Shown in pieces: positions 49,807 to 59,622 of a stretch of 64,000 bases of DNA. The notes beneath the pieces were generated by a model. It worked only from the letters and a program-made list of their open reading frames with translations. It ran no database searches and had not been told where the DNA came from. The translations under genes were made by a program, and so were the position numbers. Within the stretch, counting starts at the first letter, position 1, and the number at the start of each line of letters is the position of its first letter. This DNA is from Chitinophaga filiformis (GTDB lineage: Bacteria > Bacteroidota > Bacteroidia > Chitinophagales > Chitinophagaceae). Location: the NCBI RefSeq assembly GCF_023100805.1, contig NZ_CP095855.1, positions 3,389,001-3,453,000 on the forward strand. The letters run 5' to 3'.

Positions 49807-52734
49807 ATGCCTAAGGTCCGTTATATGTTTTTATGGTGGATACTAATGGTTCTGAGCACTGTCAAAGCAGCTGCTCAGGGACCTATGATCCGTAACTATA
49901 ACGTAAAGGATGGTCTCGCGAATGCTACAGTCTACGCCGTTGTGCAGGACAAGGAAGGATTTATCTGGTTTTCAACTCCCACCGGTGTCAGTAAATTCGA
50001 TGGCAAACGCTTCCGCAACTACTCAAAAAAAGACGGGCTGACCGACAATGATGTCGTGAAACTCGCCGCCGATTCGAAAGGACGCGTCTGGTTCTTTACA
50101 CTCAACGGTTTACCTTCTTTTTTCTGGAATTACACCATTCACACCAGTCAGAATGATTCCTCCCTGTATGTGGACGCCCGCGGCAAATACATGCAGTATA
50201 TGTTTGAAGATTATGCGGGATTCATCTGGTTCCTGAATACCGATAATCGTATCATACAATACAGCGGCAGGAAGATGACTTACGACAAGCTGGGCGCCCG
50301 GCCTACAGACCTGTTCTACTTCCTCCGTAACGATACTATTTTCAAACCCCGGCAGCCTTACTTTAACCTGGTTGATCTGAGCGATATCGATCACCCGGAT
50401 CAGAAAATAGAGAACACAGGTTTTCCCCTTGACCAGGCGGTGCTTGAACGTACACGGAAACATCCCGTGATCATCGTAGACAATAATCTGTATACCTACA
50501 GTAATAAAGAGGCTGTTTGTTTTTTCAGGGGAAGCGACTGGGGCATAAGAGATGAGATCAGTAATATTTGTGTGGATAATGATAATTTGTGGATAGGTAC
50601 CCCAAGAACGCTTTATTACCTGAAAGGATTTTTCCGCGGCGAAAAGAAGCCTGTTAAATTGCTGGAAAATCACTACATCACCTCGCTGCTTAAAGACAGG
50701 GATGGCAATATCTGGATCACAACCTTTGGAGACGGTGTTTATTATATCCCCTACAAGAATTTTTATTTTAACTATCTCGACAATACGAATGGCCTGTTTT
50801 CACACTCGATCTTCAGTATCTGTAAAGACGAGAAGACCGGTCTGCTCCTGATAGGACAGAATGCCGGCGTATTAAATACAATAGATACAAATAACCAGTT
50901 CCGCCAGTTCAACCTGGATACCACCAGTGGACGGAACAGCATTCTCAGTATTCTACCGTACAGGCAGAATGAAATGCTGATCGGTACTGACAACGGGTTG
51001 TTTTCGTTTAATACGGTCCAGCAGAAAAAAACATTGCTGAAGCGGGTGAATACACTGAAAGATGTCGATATCAGTCCCAATGGCAAAATACGTATAGCGG
51101 CTAAAAATCAGGTGATCTGTGGAGATGATTATACGATCAGCAAGAAAGAAGAGCTGATTACTTCCATTGCGTGTATCAATGATTCGGCTTATTATGTCGG
51201 TACCGACGCCGGGCTGTTTTATAGTGATGATCGCATCCGCAAACTGAAAATATGGACAACTAAACCTGCCTTTGATTTAAGCATTAAAGACCTGAAATGG
51301 ATCGACGGCGAGCTCTGGATAGGCACCAGCGATCACGGGCTTTATGTGCTCGGTACAGATCACAGCGTCATCACGCATTTGAGTACGGCAGACAAACTTG
51401 TCAGCGATATCTGTCAGCAGTTGTATTATGATGGCATAGGCCGCTTATATGTCGCTACCAATAAAGGGGTTTCCGTTATTGATGTGAAAACAAAAGCGCT
51501 CATCCGTAACATCACATCCAACGATGGGCTGATGAGTGATGATGCACGCAGTGTATATTATCAGCGGGGCATCTTATATATTGCTACATCCAACGGTCTT
51601 AGTTATTTCAATGATGCGAAGATGCCGGTAGATACGGTACCGCCGGCTATTTACCTGAATCATGTGCGGTATGGCGACAGTACCTACCTGCCCGGGAAAC
51701 AATTTGTGCTGATGTACCAGCGGAAGGCCTCTTTTGAGGTGGAATTCGGCGCTATCGCCTATGATCTCCCTGACCTGGTAGAGTACCAGTACAATTTTTC
51801 TTCAGATACTTCGAGTGGATGGATCACGACAATGTCTAATATCGTACCTTTCCCGGACCTGCAGCCGGACACCTATCAGTTGCAGATCAGGGCAAGGAAA
51901 TATAAAAGCGACTGGAGTCAGCCGGTGGTCATTACCGTTACCATTCTGCCGCGCTGGTACCAGCAATGGTGGGCGAGAGGGATCCTGATACTGCTAGGCT
52001 TAATATTGGTGGCTTTCGTGCTGAGGGACGTCATCAGAAGGATACAGCGGGCGGAGATGAGGAAGACGGAGTATAACAGGCGGATAGCGGAACTGGAAGC
52101 CAAAGCGCTGACAAACCAGATGAACCCTCACTTCATCTTCAATTCACTGAACTCAGTGCAGCACCTGATCATGGAAAAAGAGGAGAAGCAGGCGCTGAAC
52201 TTCCTGTCAGATTTTGCCACCCTGATGCGGCAGATGCTGAACAATTCCCGGAAGTCATTTATATCGCTGGAAGAGGAGATAGCCTTCCTGACGCGCTATA
52301 TCGAACTGGAGAAGATCCGTTTTGCCAACGTGTTCACCTACCAGTTCATACAGCAGGATGACCTGAAAGATTATACGATCTATATACCGCCTATGATCAT
52401 ACAACCGATTGTTGAAAATGCCATCAAGCACGGTCTCGCCCCAAAGAACGGCAGCGGAAGGCTGGAGGTAAAACTGGTGCTTCGTGAAGATATGTTATAT
52501 TGCTCCGTAGACGATGACGGGATAGGGTGGGAGCGTGCTAATGAGATCAAAAGCGGGCGACTGGTAAAGCACGAATCAACGGCTTTGAGCGTGATTAGGG
52601 AAAGGTTGCAGATTATAAAATCTTTTAATGGAAATGTTGGAAAGTTAGAAATTATTGATAAATTTAAGTCTGGTTTCGGCAATAAGGAGGGTACCCTGGT
52701 TGAAATTCTGATTCCCATTGTTAAGATGTTATGA
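49807..52734 (+). CDS. Beta-propeller sensor histidine kinase of the LytS type
   Basis: 975 aa from ATG 49807 (MPKVRYMFLWWILMVLSTVK), signal peptide to about residue 25; a GTG at 49753 in the terminator is not credible. The periplasmic part has Reg_prop repeats (VVQDKEGFIWFSTPTGVSKF) and a Y_Y_Y domain (about 615-720). A membrane helix at about 725-745 (ARGILILLGLILVAFVL) precedes a His_kinase domain with His 775 (ALTNQMNPHFIFNSLNSVQH) and an HATPase domain (MIIQPIVENAIKHGL). This LytS type signals to LytTR response regulators. The next gene overlaps by 4 nt (ATGA) and is that regulator. Confidence 0.92.
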   Translation: MPKVRYMFLWWILMVLSTVKAAAQGPMIRNYNVKDGLANATVYAVVQDKEGFIWFSTPTGVSKFDGKRFRNYSKKDGLTDNDVVKLAADSKGRVWFFTLNGLPSFFWNYTIHTSQNDSSLYVDARGKYMQYMFEDYAGFIWFLNTDNRIIQYSGRKMTYDKLGARPTDLFYFLRNDTIFKPRQPYFNLVDLSDIDHPDQKIENTGFPLDQAVLERTRKHPVIIVDNNLYTYSNKEAVCFFRGSDWGIRDEISNICVDNDNLWIGTPRTLYYLKGFFRGEKKPVKLLENHYITSLLKDRDGNIWITTFGDGVYYIPYKNFYFNYLDNTNGLFSHSIFSICKDEKTGLLLIGQNAGVLNTIDTNNQFRQFNLDTTSGRNSILSILPYRQNEMLIGTDNGLFSFNTVQQKKTLLKRVNTLKDVDISPNGKIRIAAKNQVICGDDYTISKKEELITSIACINDSAYYVGTDAGLFYSDDRIRKLKIWTTKPAFDLSIKDLKWIDGELWIGTSDHGLYVLGTDHSVITHLSTADKLVSDICQQLYYDGIGRLYVATNKGVSVIDVKTKALIRNITSNDGLMSDDARSVYYQRGILYIATSNGLSYFNDAKMPVDTVPPAIYLNHVRYGDSTYLPGKQFVLMYQRKASFEVEFGAIAYDLPDLVEYQYNFSSDTSSGWITTMSNIVPFPDLQPDTYQLQIRARKYKSDWSQPVVITVTILPRWYQQWWARGILILLGLILVAFVLRDVIRRIQRAEMRKTEYNRRIAELEAKALTNQMNPHFIFNSLNSVQHLIMEKEEKQALNFLSDFATLMRQMLNNSRKSFISLEEEIAFLTRYIELEKIRFANVFTYQFIQQDDLKDYTIYIPPMIIQPIVENAIKHGLAPKNGSGRLEVKLVLREDMLYCSVDDDGIGWERANEIKSGRLVKHESTALSVIRERLQIIKSFNGNVGKLEIIDKFKSGFGNKEGTLVEILIPIVKML

Positions 52735-53492
52735 GTAATATAAAAGCTGCGATCGTAGACGATGAAGTCCGCAACATCCATATTTTGCGAAATATTCTGG
52801 AGAATTACTGTAAAGATGTTACGGTAGCGGGTGAGGCTCAGAACATTCATGACGCGGCGGAAATGATCAAGAATACCCAGATAGACGTCTTGTTTCTGGA
52901 TATTGAAATGCCGCCCCATAATGGCTTCCAGCTACTGGAAATGTTCCCTGTGTTGAACTTCGAAGTGATTTTCATTACAGCCTTTCAGGAATATGCATTG
53001 CAGGCGATCAAATTTGCTGCATTAGATTATCTGCTCAAACCTATCAAGGTGAGTGAGGTGGAAGATGCTTTGGAAAAAGTGAAGAAGAGCAAAAAAGGCC
53101 GCCTCAACGAACTGGCATCTATCCTCAAGGACTACGTTAAGAACAATGACAACGCTTTCTCCAAGATAGTCATCCCTGTTAATGACGGTTACAACGTTAT
53201 CGATCTGAAAGACATCATTTACTGCGAAGCATTTGACAGCTATACCAAAATTCAGCTGATCAACAACGTATCGCATCTCATCTCCAAATCACTGAAAGAG
53301 TATGAAGAAATGCTGTCCGATAAGGGTTTCTATCGTGTACATAAATCCTTCCTGATCAACATCCATCATATCGTCAAGATCATCAAGGGCCTGGGCACCG
53401 CTGTAGTCATGAGCGACCAGAAAAACATTCCTATCTCTTCCCGTAAGAAAGATGAATTCTTCGCCCAGCTGAAAGGGGTGATCAATTTGTAA
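52731..53492 (+). CDS. LytTR response regulator
   Basis: 253 aa. Receiver domain about 1-120 with VDDEV, phosphoacceptor Asp 57 (DVLFLDIEMP) and Lys of LLKPIK. C-terminal LytTR domain (about 150-250; IIYCEAFDSYTKIQLINNVS, YRVHKSFLINIHHIVKIIKG, MSDQKNIPISSRKKDEFFAQ). It overlaps the sensor gene by four bases. This is the two-gene counterpart of the stand-alone LytTR proteins at the start of the window. Targets unknown. Confidence 0.95.
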   Translation: MSNIKAAIVDDEVRNIHILRNILENYCKDVTVAGEAQNIHDAAEMIKNTQIDVLFLDIEMPPHNGFQLLEMFPVLNFEVIFITAFQEYALQAIKFAALDYLLKPIKVSEVEDALEKVKKSKKGRLNELASILKDYVKNNDNAFSKIVIPVNDGYNVIDLKDIIYCEAFDSYTKIQLINNVSHLISKSLKEYEEMLSDKGFYRVHKSFLINIHHIVKIIKGLGTAVVMSDQKNIPISSRKKDEFFAQLKGVINL

Positions 53493-53620
53493 GCGAGTTT
53501 CATTTATTGTAACACAACTGCTGCCGCCGTGAGGGGGCTTTTGGTGTTTGTGCTTTCATATCCAATCCATCCCATTCGTCATATTCATTTCCGTTCCATT
53601 TTTCCGTTTTCATAAATCCA
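53493..53620. other. 3' region after the LytTR gene, no feature seen
   Basis: T-rich sequence with ATTCATTTCC-type runs leading into the tandem repeat block. No gene seen. Confidence 0.4.
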
Positions 53621-54810
53621 TTTCATTCCCCGGCGGTATTCCGTGTTATTTTTCATTCCCCGGGTTATTCGTTGTTGTTATCCACCCCCCGGGGTTAATC
53701 CGTGTTATTTTTCATTCCCCCGGGTTATCACCGGGGGCTACAAACACGGGCACTCCTAACGGAGTGCACAGCGCGGCCTGATGGTCTGTTTCATTCCTAA
53801 TCCCCGTATTTAATTTCGTTTCCGGTTTTCGTTGCGTTTTAATCTGTTTTTATTTCTCCATGTATTCCCCGTTGTTTTTCCATTCTGGGTTATTTCTTGT
53901 TGTTGTCCATCCCCAGGTTGGCACCCATTGTTTTCATCCCGGGGTCATTTCATATTGTTATCCATCCCGGGCGGTATTCCGTGTTATTTTTCATTCCCCG
54001 GGGTTATTCATTGTTGTTATCCATCCCCCCCGGGTTAATCCGTGTTATTTTTCATCCCCCGGGTTATCACCCGGGGCTACAAACACGGGCACTCCTAACG
54101 GAGTGCATAGCGCGACCTGATGGTCTGTTTCATTCCTAATCTCCGTATCTAATTTTGTTTCCGGTTTTCGTTGCGTTTTCCGTTGGGTTTTCATCCGTTT
54201 TTATTTCTCCATGTATTCCCGGTTGTTATCCATCCCCGGGTCATTTCATGTTGTTTTCCATCCCTGGCGGTATTCCGTGTTATTTTTCATTCCCGGGTTA
54301 TTCGTTGTTGTTATCCATCCCCCGGGGTTAATCCGTGTTATTTTTTATTCCCCGGGTAATTCGTTGTTGTTATCCATTCCCCCGGGTTAATCCGTGTTAT
54401 TTTTCATTCCCCCGGGTTATCACCCGGGGCTACAAACACGGGCACTCCTAACGGAGCGCATAGCGCGACCTGATGGTCAGTTTCATTTCCTAATCTCCGT
54501 ATCTAATTTTGTTTTCGGTTTTCGTTGCGTTTTCCGTTGGGTTTTCATCCGTTTTTATTTCTCCATGTGTTCCCCGTTGTTTTCCAACCTGGGTTATTTC
54601 TTGTTGTTATCCATCCCCCGGTTGGCCCCCATTTTTTTCATCCCGGGGTCATTTCATATTGTTATCCATCCCCGGTGGTATTCCGTGTTATTTTTCATTC
54701 CCCCGGGGTTATTTTTTGTTGTTATCCATCCCCCCGGGTTATCACCCGGGGCTACAAACACGGGCACTCCTAACGAAGTGCATAGCGCGGTCTAACGGTC
54801 TGTTTCATAT
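53620..54810. repeat. Block of ~30-bp tandem repeats with CCCGGG palindromes, in four larger units
   Basis: The basic unit is about 30 bp, ending in CCCCGGGG or CCCGGG, alternating GTTATTCGTTGTTGTTATCC and GGTTAATCCGTGTTATTTTT. Palindrome centres lie at 53661/62, 53690/91 and 53721/22, so spacing is 29 to 31 bp. Four larger units end with GGGGCTACAAACACGGGCAC and CTCCTAACGGAGTGCA, at about 53732, 54073, 54425 and 54746, a period of about 320-350 bp. Between them lie A/T-rich stretches with GTTTTCATCCGTTTTTATTT. Long open frames in this block are not credible genes. Confidence 0.8.
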
Positions 54811-55110
54811 AGACGTCTAACTATATTTTGGAGGCCGTACGCAGGCGAGCGGGCAGGTGGGAATCGCTGGCCTTAGTTGTTTGAAGTATGCTGATGCGAC
54901 CAACCAGGGGTTAAATAAATATTCAACAGCCAGCCCGCCATCCCAAAGCTAAATATCAAGGAACTTCAAAAAACTACAGCCAGTGATCACAGCCTGCACC
55001 GTGAGCAAGAAGGCCAACGCAATAATCACTGTCAGCCTGCATAACGACAACCAGTGAGCAAGAAGGCAATAATCATCTCCAGAAAGGCAACCTGCAAGCC
55101 AGAAACACGC
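54811..55110. other. Intergenic with small direct repeats, no gene
   Basis: Two copies of GTGAGCAAGAAGGC lie at about 55000-55013 and 55052-55065, each with a nearby ATCAC and CAGCCTGCA, so a diverged repeat of about 50 bp. No coding potential seen. Confidence 0.4.
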
Positions 55111-55142
55111 AAAAAAAAGAAAGTCCCGGAATCACCCGGGAC
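55111..55142 (-). terminator. Terminator after the DegP gene
   Basis: Perfect 7-bp stem GTCCCGG with CCGGGAC (55123-55142). On the minus strand TTTCTTTTTTTT follows, 37 nt after the gene's stop. Confidence 0.8.
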
Positions 55143-55178
55143 CTTCTCTCCTTAACCTATAAATCTATATGAAAACGC

Positions 55179-56717
55179 TTAAAACTCTGTTCCATTCGCA
55201 AGATCAATATTATAATAATACACCCCATTCAACTCAGGATACACCCCTTCAACCTGCACTTTCTTCTGTTTCTCCAGTATCCTCCTCAACTCCTCCACTG
55301 AATTCACCGGCTGACCGCCAGCTTTCAGTATAATGAAAGACCGCTTCATATTAGTCTGTTTCTTTAGCACCCCACCGCCGATATTATCAACATACACACC
55401 GCCACGGATACCCAGTTTGGCAGCATCGGCTTTATCGAGCGTTACCAGGTCAGCGCCCAATGCATCGAGTACGCTGGTCTTGATAATGTCGGTATTACCG
55501 TCAGCATTTTTGAGGATAGTGCTGGTCGTATATTGTTTATCGTTACGCATGTAGCTGATGCTGATCTTATCGCCTGGTTTATAACGGGCGATCTGTTCTG
55601 TCATCTGTGGGATGGAAGGTGTTTCTACGCCGTTGATGCCAGTGATCACGTCACCTTTTTTGATGCCTGCAGCAGCAGCGGAACCGGTTTCCTGTACACC
55701 TGTTACGGTTACACCGTTGATGTCTCTTCTGATACCTGCTTCAGCCCATCTTTCTTCAGGAATGCTGGTCGGATCCTGGTAATAGATACCCAGGTATGCA
55801 CGCTGCACATTGCCATATTTCATGAGGTCATTCACTACTTTCTTCACCAGGTTCACCGGGATAGCGTAGGAGTAACCAGCATAGGCGCCGGTAGGAGAAG
55901 CGATGGCGGAGTTGATGCCGATCAGTTCACCGGCGGTGTTGATCAAAGCACCACCACTATTACCCTGGTTCACCGCAGCATCTGTCTGGATGAATGATTC
56001 TATGGCATTTCTTCTTACCTGTTTGTTGATACCGATGGTACGGGCTTTGGCACTTACGATACCTGCAGTAACGGTCGTTTCCAGGTTTAACGGATAACCA
56101 ACTGCCAGTACCCATTGGCCTATTTCCACATCGTCGGAATTACCATAGAGCAGGTACGGAAGATTTTTAGCGTCGATCTTGATCACTGCCAGGTCGGTAT
56201 TCGGGTCGGTACCGATCACTTTTGCCTTGTACGTTTTGTAGTTGTTGAGCGTTACGGCTATTTCATCCGCATCATCCACTACGTGGTTGTTGGTAATGAT
56301 ATAACCGTCGTCGGAGATCAGCACTCCGGAACCGGAGGCCATCTGGCCGGGAACGTAGTATTTACGTCCACCGCCTTCACCCTGGAATTCGTCACCGAAA
56401 AAGTCATCGCCGAAAAGGTCCTGTAAAACACTTCTCCTTCTCTGGAGGTTGTTGGTCACCTGACGGGGATTGATCTTTGTTTTGATATGTACTACTCCAG
56501 GTACCGCTATTTTAGCCGCCTGGCTAAAATCGGTAGGAGGCGTTGCATTCTTCACTTCGGCGCCAGGCATGTAACTGGCGTAATTTACAGGGATGTTCTC
56601 TGATCCATTCTGATAGGGGCCTGCCTGCCGTGGTTGGTACCTGTTGTACGCATAGATGCTGGCAACAGCAGTTGCCGCGCTGATTAGTACAGTTGCCGCA
56701 ATTTGCCGGAATTTCAT
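55179..56717 (-). CDS. DegP/HtrA-type periplasmic serine protease
   Basis: 512 aa. Membrane anchor or signal at about 5-25 (IAATVLISAATAVASIYAYN). Trypsin-like domain about 60-300 with the catalytic triad His 145 (YIITNNHVVDDAD), Asp 175 (NTDLAVIKID) and Ser 254 (QGNSGGALIN). Two PDZ domains follow (about 310-400, VTGVQETGSAAAAGIKKGDV; about 415-505). It degrades or refolds damaged envelope proteins. It stands alone with its own terminator. Length and layout agree with Do/HtrA proteases. Confidence 0.95.
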   Translation of the reverse strand: MKFRQIAATVLISAATAVASIYAYNRYQPRQAGPYQNGSENIPVNYASYMPGAEVKNATPPTDFSQAAKIAVPGVVHIKTKINPRQVTNNLQRRRSVLQDLFGDDFFGDEFQGEGGGRKYYVPGQMASGSGVLISDDGYIITNNHVVDDADEIAVTLNNYKTYKAKVIGTDPNTDLAVIKIDAKNLPYLLYGNSDDVEIGQWVLAVGYPLNLETTVTAGIVSAKARTIGINKQVRRNAIESFIQTDAAVNQGNSGGALINTAGELIGINSAIASPTGAYAGYSYAIPVNLVKKVVNDLMKYGNVQRAYLGIYYQDPTSIPEERWAEAGIRRDINGVTVTGVQETGSAAAAGIKKGDVITGINGVETPSIPQMTEQIARYKPGDKISISYMRNDKQYTTSTILKNADGNTDIIKTSVLDALGADLVTLDKADAAKLGIRGGVYVDNIGGGVLKKQTNMKRSFIILKAGGQPVNSVEELRRILEKQKKVQVEGVYPELNGVYYYNIDLANGTEF

Positions 56718-56982
56718 ATGTTTCGTTGTTTAAAGTTTAAATTTTATACGGAATGAGCATCAATTTGCATGCCTTCTGATACAAATTTAAGGGGGCATGC
56801 CAGTGAACATTAACCACTCCTGTTACTTTAACACATTTTTATATGAATAGTTAATATGATCTTAACGCCACGACTGACAGATTGTTGTTTTTCATGACAA
56901 GATTGTAGTTATCCGGACACCGGAAACAGACATTGTTACAGCCATCGCCGGCGGGACGGTCCTCCGGCGCTGACTGACTGGC

Positions 56983-57975
56983 TTACAATCCTGTCAGGAA
57001 CTGCATAGTATCGACACCGTCAGCATAATCCGACAGGGAAGGTTGCTGTGCCATTCCAAAGGGAATGAACCCATGTCCTACAAGGCACTGAAGATCATTG
57101 TTTGTTTTGAGTTCTTCGCCAAGGGAAGCGGCATCGGTATAGTAACTGTAGTGCAGAACGCTGATGGGAGAAAAAACGGAAGAAGATTCCTGTAAAATGA
57201 TATTGCCGGCCGCTATGTGTGGGGTGTTGCTGAGCAGCGCCAGGGCCAGGTTATAGTCATAGTTGTTCTTATACTTATGATGATCTGCCAGTCGGGCATA
57301 CTTTCCGAGTGCCTTCAGCAGGTCCTCGAAATGGTAGTTTTCCGGAACAAAGATCTTGGTCACATTCCTGCAGCCCAGGCCAAAGTACAGCATGACATCA
57401 TCTGCCAGGGCTTCCAGTTCGGCAGGTGTTTCGGTGCCGTCGAGGATGGCCACGGAGGTCCGGTTCCTGCGGATGATATGCGGGTATTTGGCAAAATAAT
57501 ATTCAAAATAGCGGGCAGAGTTGTTGCTGCCGGTAGCGATGTAGGCGCCGCAATTCTTCAGCATGTCCTGTACCTGGGTCTGCTCAGCATAGGCAGGGTA
57601 CCATTCCTTGACTTTGTCAATGACATGCTGCATAAGTATCGTATCTTTGGAAGAGAGCTTCAGACGTACCTGGTGGCCACTGAGAAAGCCGCAGAGCCAG
57701 TCATGGAAACCTACCAGCGGAATATTGCCCGCTGCAACGATACCTACCTCAAGAGGGGAGGATACAGGAGCAGCATAACCAGCTAGCCACGCGTTTAAAC
57801 GGGATTCGTCCAGGTAATAACGGCAAATGCTTTGCAAGGAAAGATCAATAAACTCGGGCGTGAACCAACCGTTAGCCTGAAAGGCCCTGTCCTTCACTAT
57901 CTGGAGCTCGGGATCATTGCCTGACAGGTATTGTCCTAAACGTACGAGGGCTGCTACTTTTTCTGAACTGCTCAT
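56983..57975 (-). CDS. LuxC-like acyl-CoA reductase
   Basis: 330 aa. LuxC-type acyl-CoA reductase pattern: VGIVAAGNIPLVGFHDWLCG, HIIRRNRTSVAILDGTETPA, MLYFGLGCRNVTKIFVPENY with the catalytic Cys 202, then DDLLKALGKYARLADHHKYK. LuxC enzymes reduce acyl-CoA to an aldehyde with NADPH. The divergent ferredoxin gene starts 92 nt from its start, a common pair in Bacteroidota. The substrate may be a branched or long-chain acyl-CoA; that is inference. Confidence 0.8.
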   Translation of the reverse strand: MSSSEKVAALVRLGQYLSGNDPELQIVKDRAFQANGWFTPEFIDLSLQSICRYYLDESRLNAWLAGYAAPVSSPLEVGIVAAGNIPLVGFHDWLCGFLSGHQVRLKLSSKDTILMQHVIDKVKEWYPAYAEQTQVQDMLKNCGAYIATGSNNSARYFEYYFAKYPHIIRRNRTSVAILDGTETPAELEALADDVMLYFGLGCRNVTKIFVPENYHFEDLLKALGKYARLADHHKYKNNYDYNLALALLSNTPHIAAGNIILQESSSVFSPISVLHYSYYTDAASLGEELKTNNDLQCLVGHGFIPFGMAQQPSLSDYADGVDTMQFLTGL

Positions 57976-58067
57976 GAATCTGTATAAATAATTAACTTTT
58001 TAAACCTAGATATTCTATTTTTGTCTGCAAAATTAATGGCTTACTACTTAAACAAAAAGTTTATACT

Positions 58068-58415
58068 ATGGCAATAAAGATAACAGACGAATGTATTAAT
58101 TGTGGTGCTTGTGAACCTGAATGTCCAAATAACGCTATTTATGAGGGTGGTGTTGAATGGGCAATGGCAGATGGTACTACCATTAAAGGCCCATACGTAC
58201 TGATGGATGGGAGTACAATGGATGCTGACCAGCGTAATGCGCCAATTAGTGTAGACACTTACTACATCGTTCCTAACAAGTGCACAGAATGCCAGGGCTT
58301 CCATGAAGAGCCTCAGTGTGCGGCTGTTTGCCCGGTTGACTGCTGCGTTCCTGATGAAATGTACCAGGAAACAGTAGATGAACTGCTCGCCAAGAAAGAA
58401 AGATTGCACATTTAA
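58068..58415 (+). CDS. 4Fe-4S dicluster ferredoxin
   Basis: 115 aa. Two cluster motifs: [16 protein letters not shown] (about 10-25) and [20 protein letters not shown] (about 70-90), the usual paired CxxCxxC...C layout of small bacterial ferredoxins. It carries electrons in the cytoplasm. Divergent from the LuxC-like gene. Followed by a terminator at 58492. Confidence 0.92.
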   Translation: MAIKITDECINCGACEPECPNNAIYEGGVEWAMADGTTIKGPYVLMDGSTMDADQRNAPISVDTYYIVPNKCTECQGFHEEPQCAAVCPVDCCVPDEMYQETVDELLAKKERLHI

Positions 58416-58491
58416 TATTATTATAAAGGAAGCATAAGGAACTACACCGGTAACTGGTCGCCGAATACCATCGGAACGCATACCGGGGCAT

Positions 58492-58530
58492 AAAGGGAAG
58501 AAAGGATGTCAACTTTCTTCCCTTTTCTTT
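58492..58530 (+). terminator. Terminator after the ferredoxin gene
   Basis: Stem of 13 bp, AAAGGGAAGAAAG (58492-58504) with CTTTCTTCCCTTT (58513-58525), followed by TCTTTTG. Confidence 0.75.
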
Positions 58531-58595
58531 TGCAGTAAAAAAAATGTACATCCACTATTTTTCTATTAACTTTATCCGCTATTATTAAATTATAT

Positions 58596-59585
58596 ATGAA
58601 AAAGAACATCGCCCTGGTTGCCGGCGGATACTCCGGTGAATATGTGATTTCAGTACAGAGTGCCGCAGTAATAGAAAAGAATATTGACAGTAGCAAGTAT
58701 AACGTATATAAGATCTCTGTTACCCGTGATGGTTGGAATTACATCGGCGCTGATGGCCAGGCAGTTGCAGTAGACAGGAACGATTTCACATTGACGATCA
58801 ATGGCAGTAAGATAAAATTCGATGCAGTATTCATCGGTATACATGGTACGCCAGGCGAAGACGGCCGTTTGCAGGGATATTTTGAAATGCTGGGCATTCC
58901 TTTCACCAGCTGTGGGATGGTAACCTCCGCGCTGACCTTCAATAAGAGCTACTGTAATAAAGTAGTGGCTTCCCTGGGTGTTGTAAACGTTTCAAAATCA
59001 GTACATATCTTTCGTGATCAACCGTTTGATACCAAAGAGATACTCCGTGAACTGAAATTGCCGGTATTTGTTAAACCGGCAGAAGGGGGCAGCAGTATCG
59101 GCATGTCTAAGGTAAATACCGCAGAAGAGCTGGAACCGGCTATCGAAAAAGCCTTTAAAGAGGATGTACAGATCCTGATAGAAGAATTTATCAAGGGCAG
59201 GGAAATGACCTGCGGTCTATATAAATCCAATGGAGAACTGACCGTACTGCCGGTAACTGAGATCATCAGCAGCAAGGAATTCTTTGACTATGAAGCGAAA
59301 TATACCCCGGGCGTAACCAGGGAGGTAACACCGGCAGAAGCGCCTGCAGAAGTGACCAACCTGATACAGGAAACAGCTAAGAAATTGTATAACAAGCTAA
59401 ATTGCCGTGGAATAGTGAGAATGGATTTCATCTGGGAAGAAGCGAACAACCGCCTGTTCTTCCTGGAAGTTAACACAATGCCGGGACAATCAGAGAACAG
59501 TCTCGTACCTCAGCAGGTAAGAGCTGCCGGTAAAACTCTGCAGGAGTTTTACGGCACATTAATTGAAGAGTGCCTGAGGAAGTAA
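58596..59585 (+). CDS. ddl: D-alanine--D-alanine ligase
   Basis: 329 aa. ATP-grasp ligase: N-terminal VAGGYSGEYVISVQSAAVIE, FIGIHGTPGEDGRLQGYFEM, then KPAEGGSSIGMSKVNTAEEL and LFFLEVNTMPGQSENSLVPQ at the metal site. It joins two D-Ala for peptidoglycan cross-links. The order ddl then PASTA protein points to a cell-wall unit. Usual length. Confidence 0.95.
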   Translation: MKKNIALVAGGYSGEYVISVQSAAVIEKNIDSSKYNVYKISVTRDGWNYIGADGQAVAVDRNDFTLTINGSKIKFDAVFIGIHGTPGEDGRLQGYFEMLGIPFTSCGMVTSALTFNKSYCNKVVASLGVVNVSKSVHIFRDQPFDTKEILRELKLPVFVKPAEGGSSIGMSKVNTAEELEPAIEKAFKEDVQILIEEFIKGREMTCGLYKSNGELTVLPVTEIISSKEFFDYEAKYTPGVTREVTPAEAPAEVTNLIQETAKKLYNKLNCRGIVRMDFIWEEANNRLFFLEVNTMPGQSENSLVPQQVRAAGKTLQEFYGTLIEECLRK

Positions 59586-59622
59586 ACAGATCCGAGTTCA
59601 TCTTAACGTTAAAATATAATCT

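Noticed and set aside
53620..54810. CRISPR array
   Set aside because: Repeats are 29-31 bp, but there are no unique spacers of constant length, units alternate between two types, and no cas gene is near.
53548..54820. Several overlapping open frames in the repeat block
   Set aside because: They follow the tandem repeats, repeat the same peptide, and lie in different frames in different units. They are products of repeat sequence, not genes.
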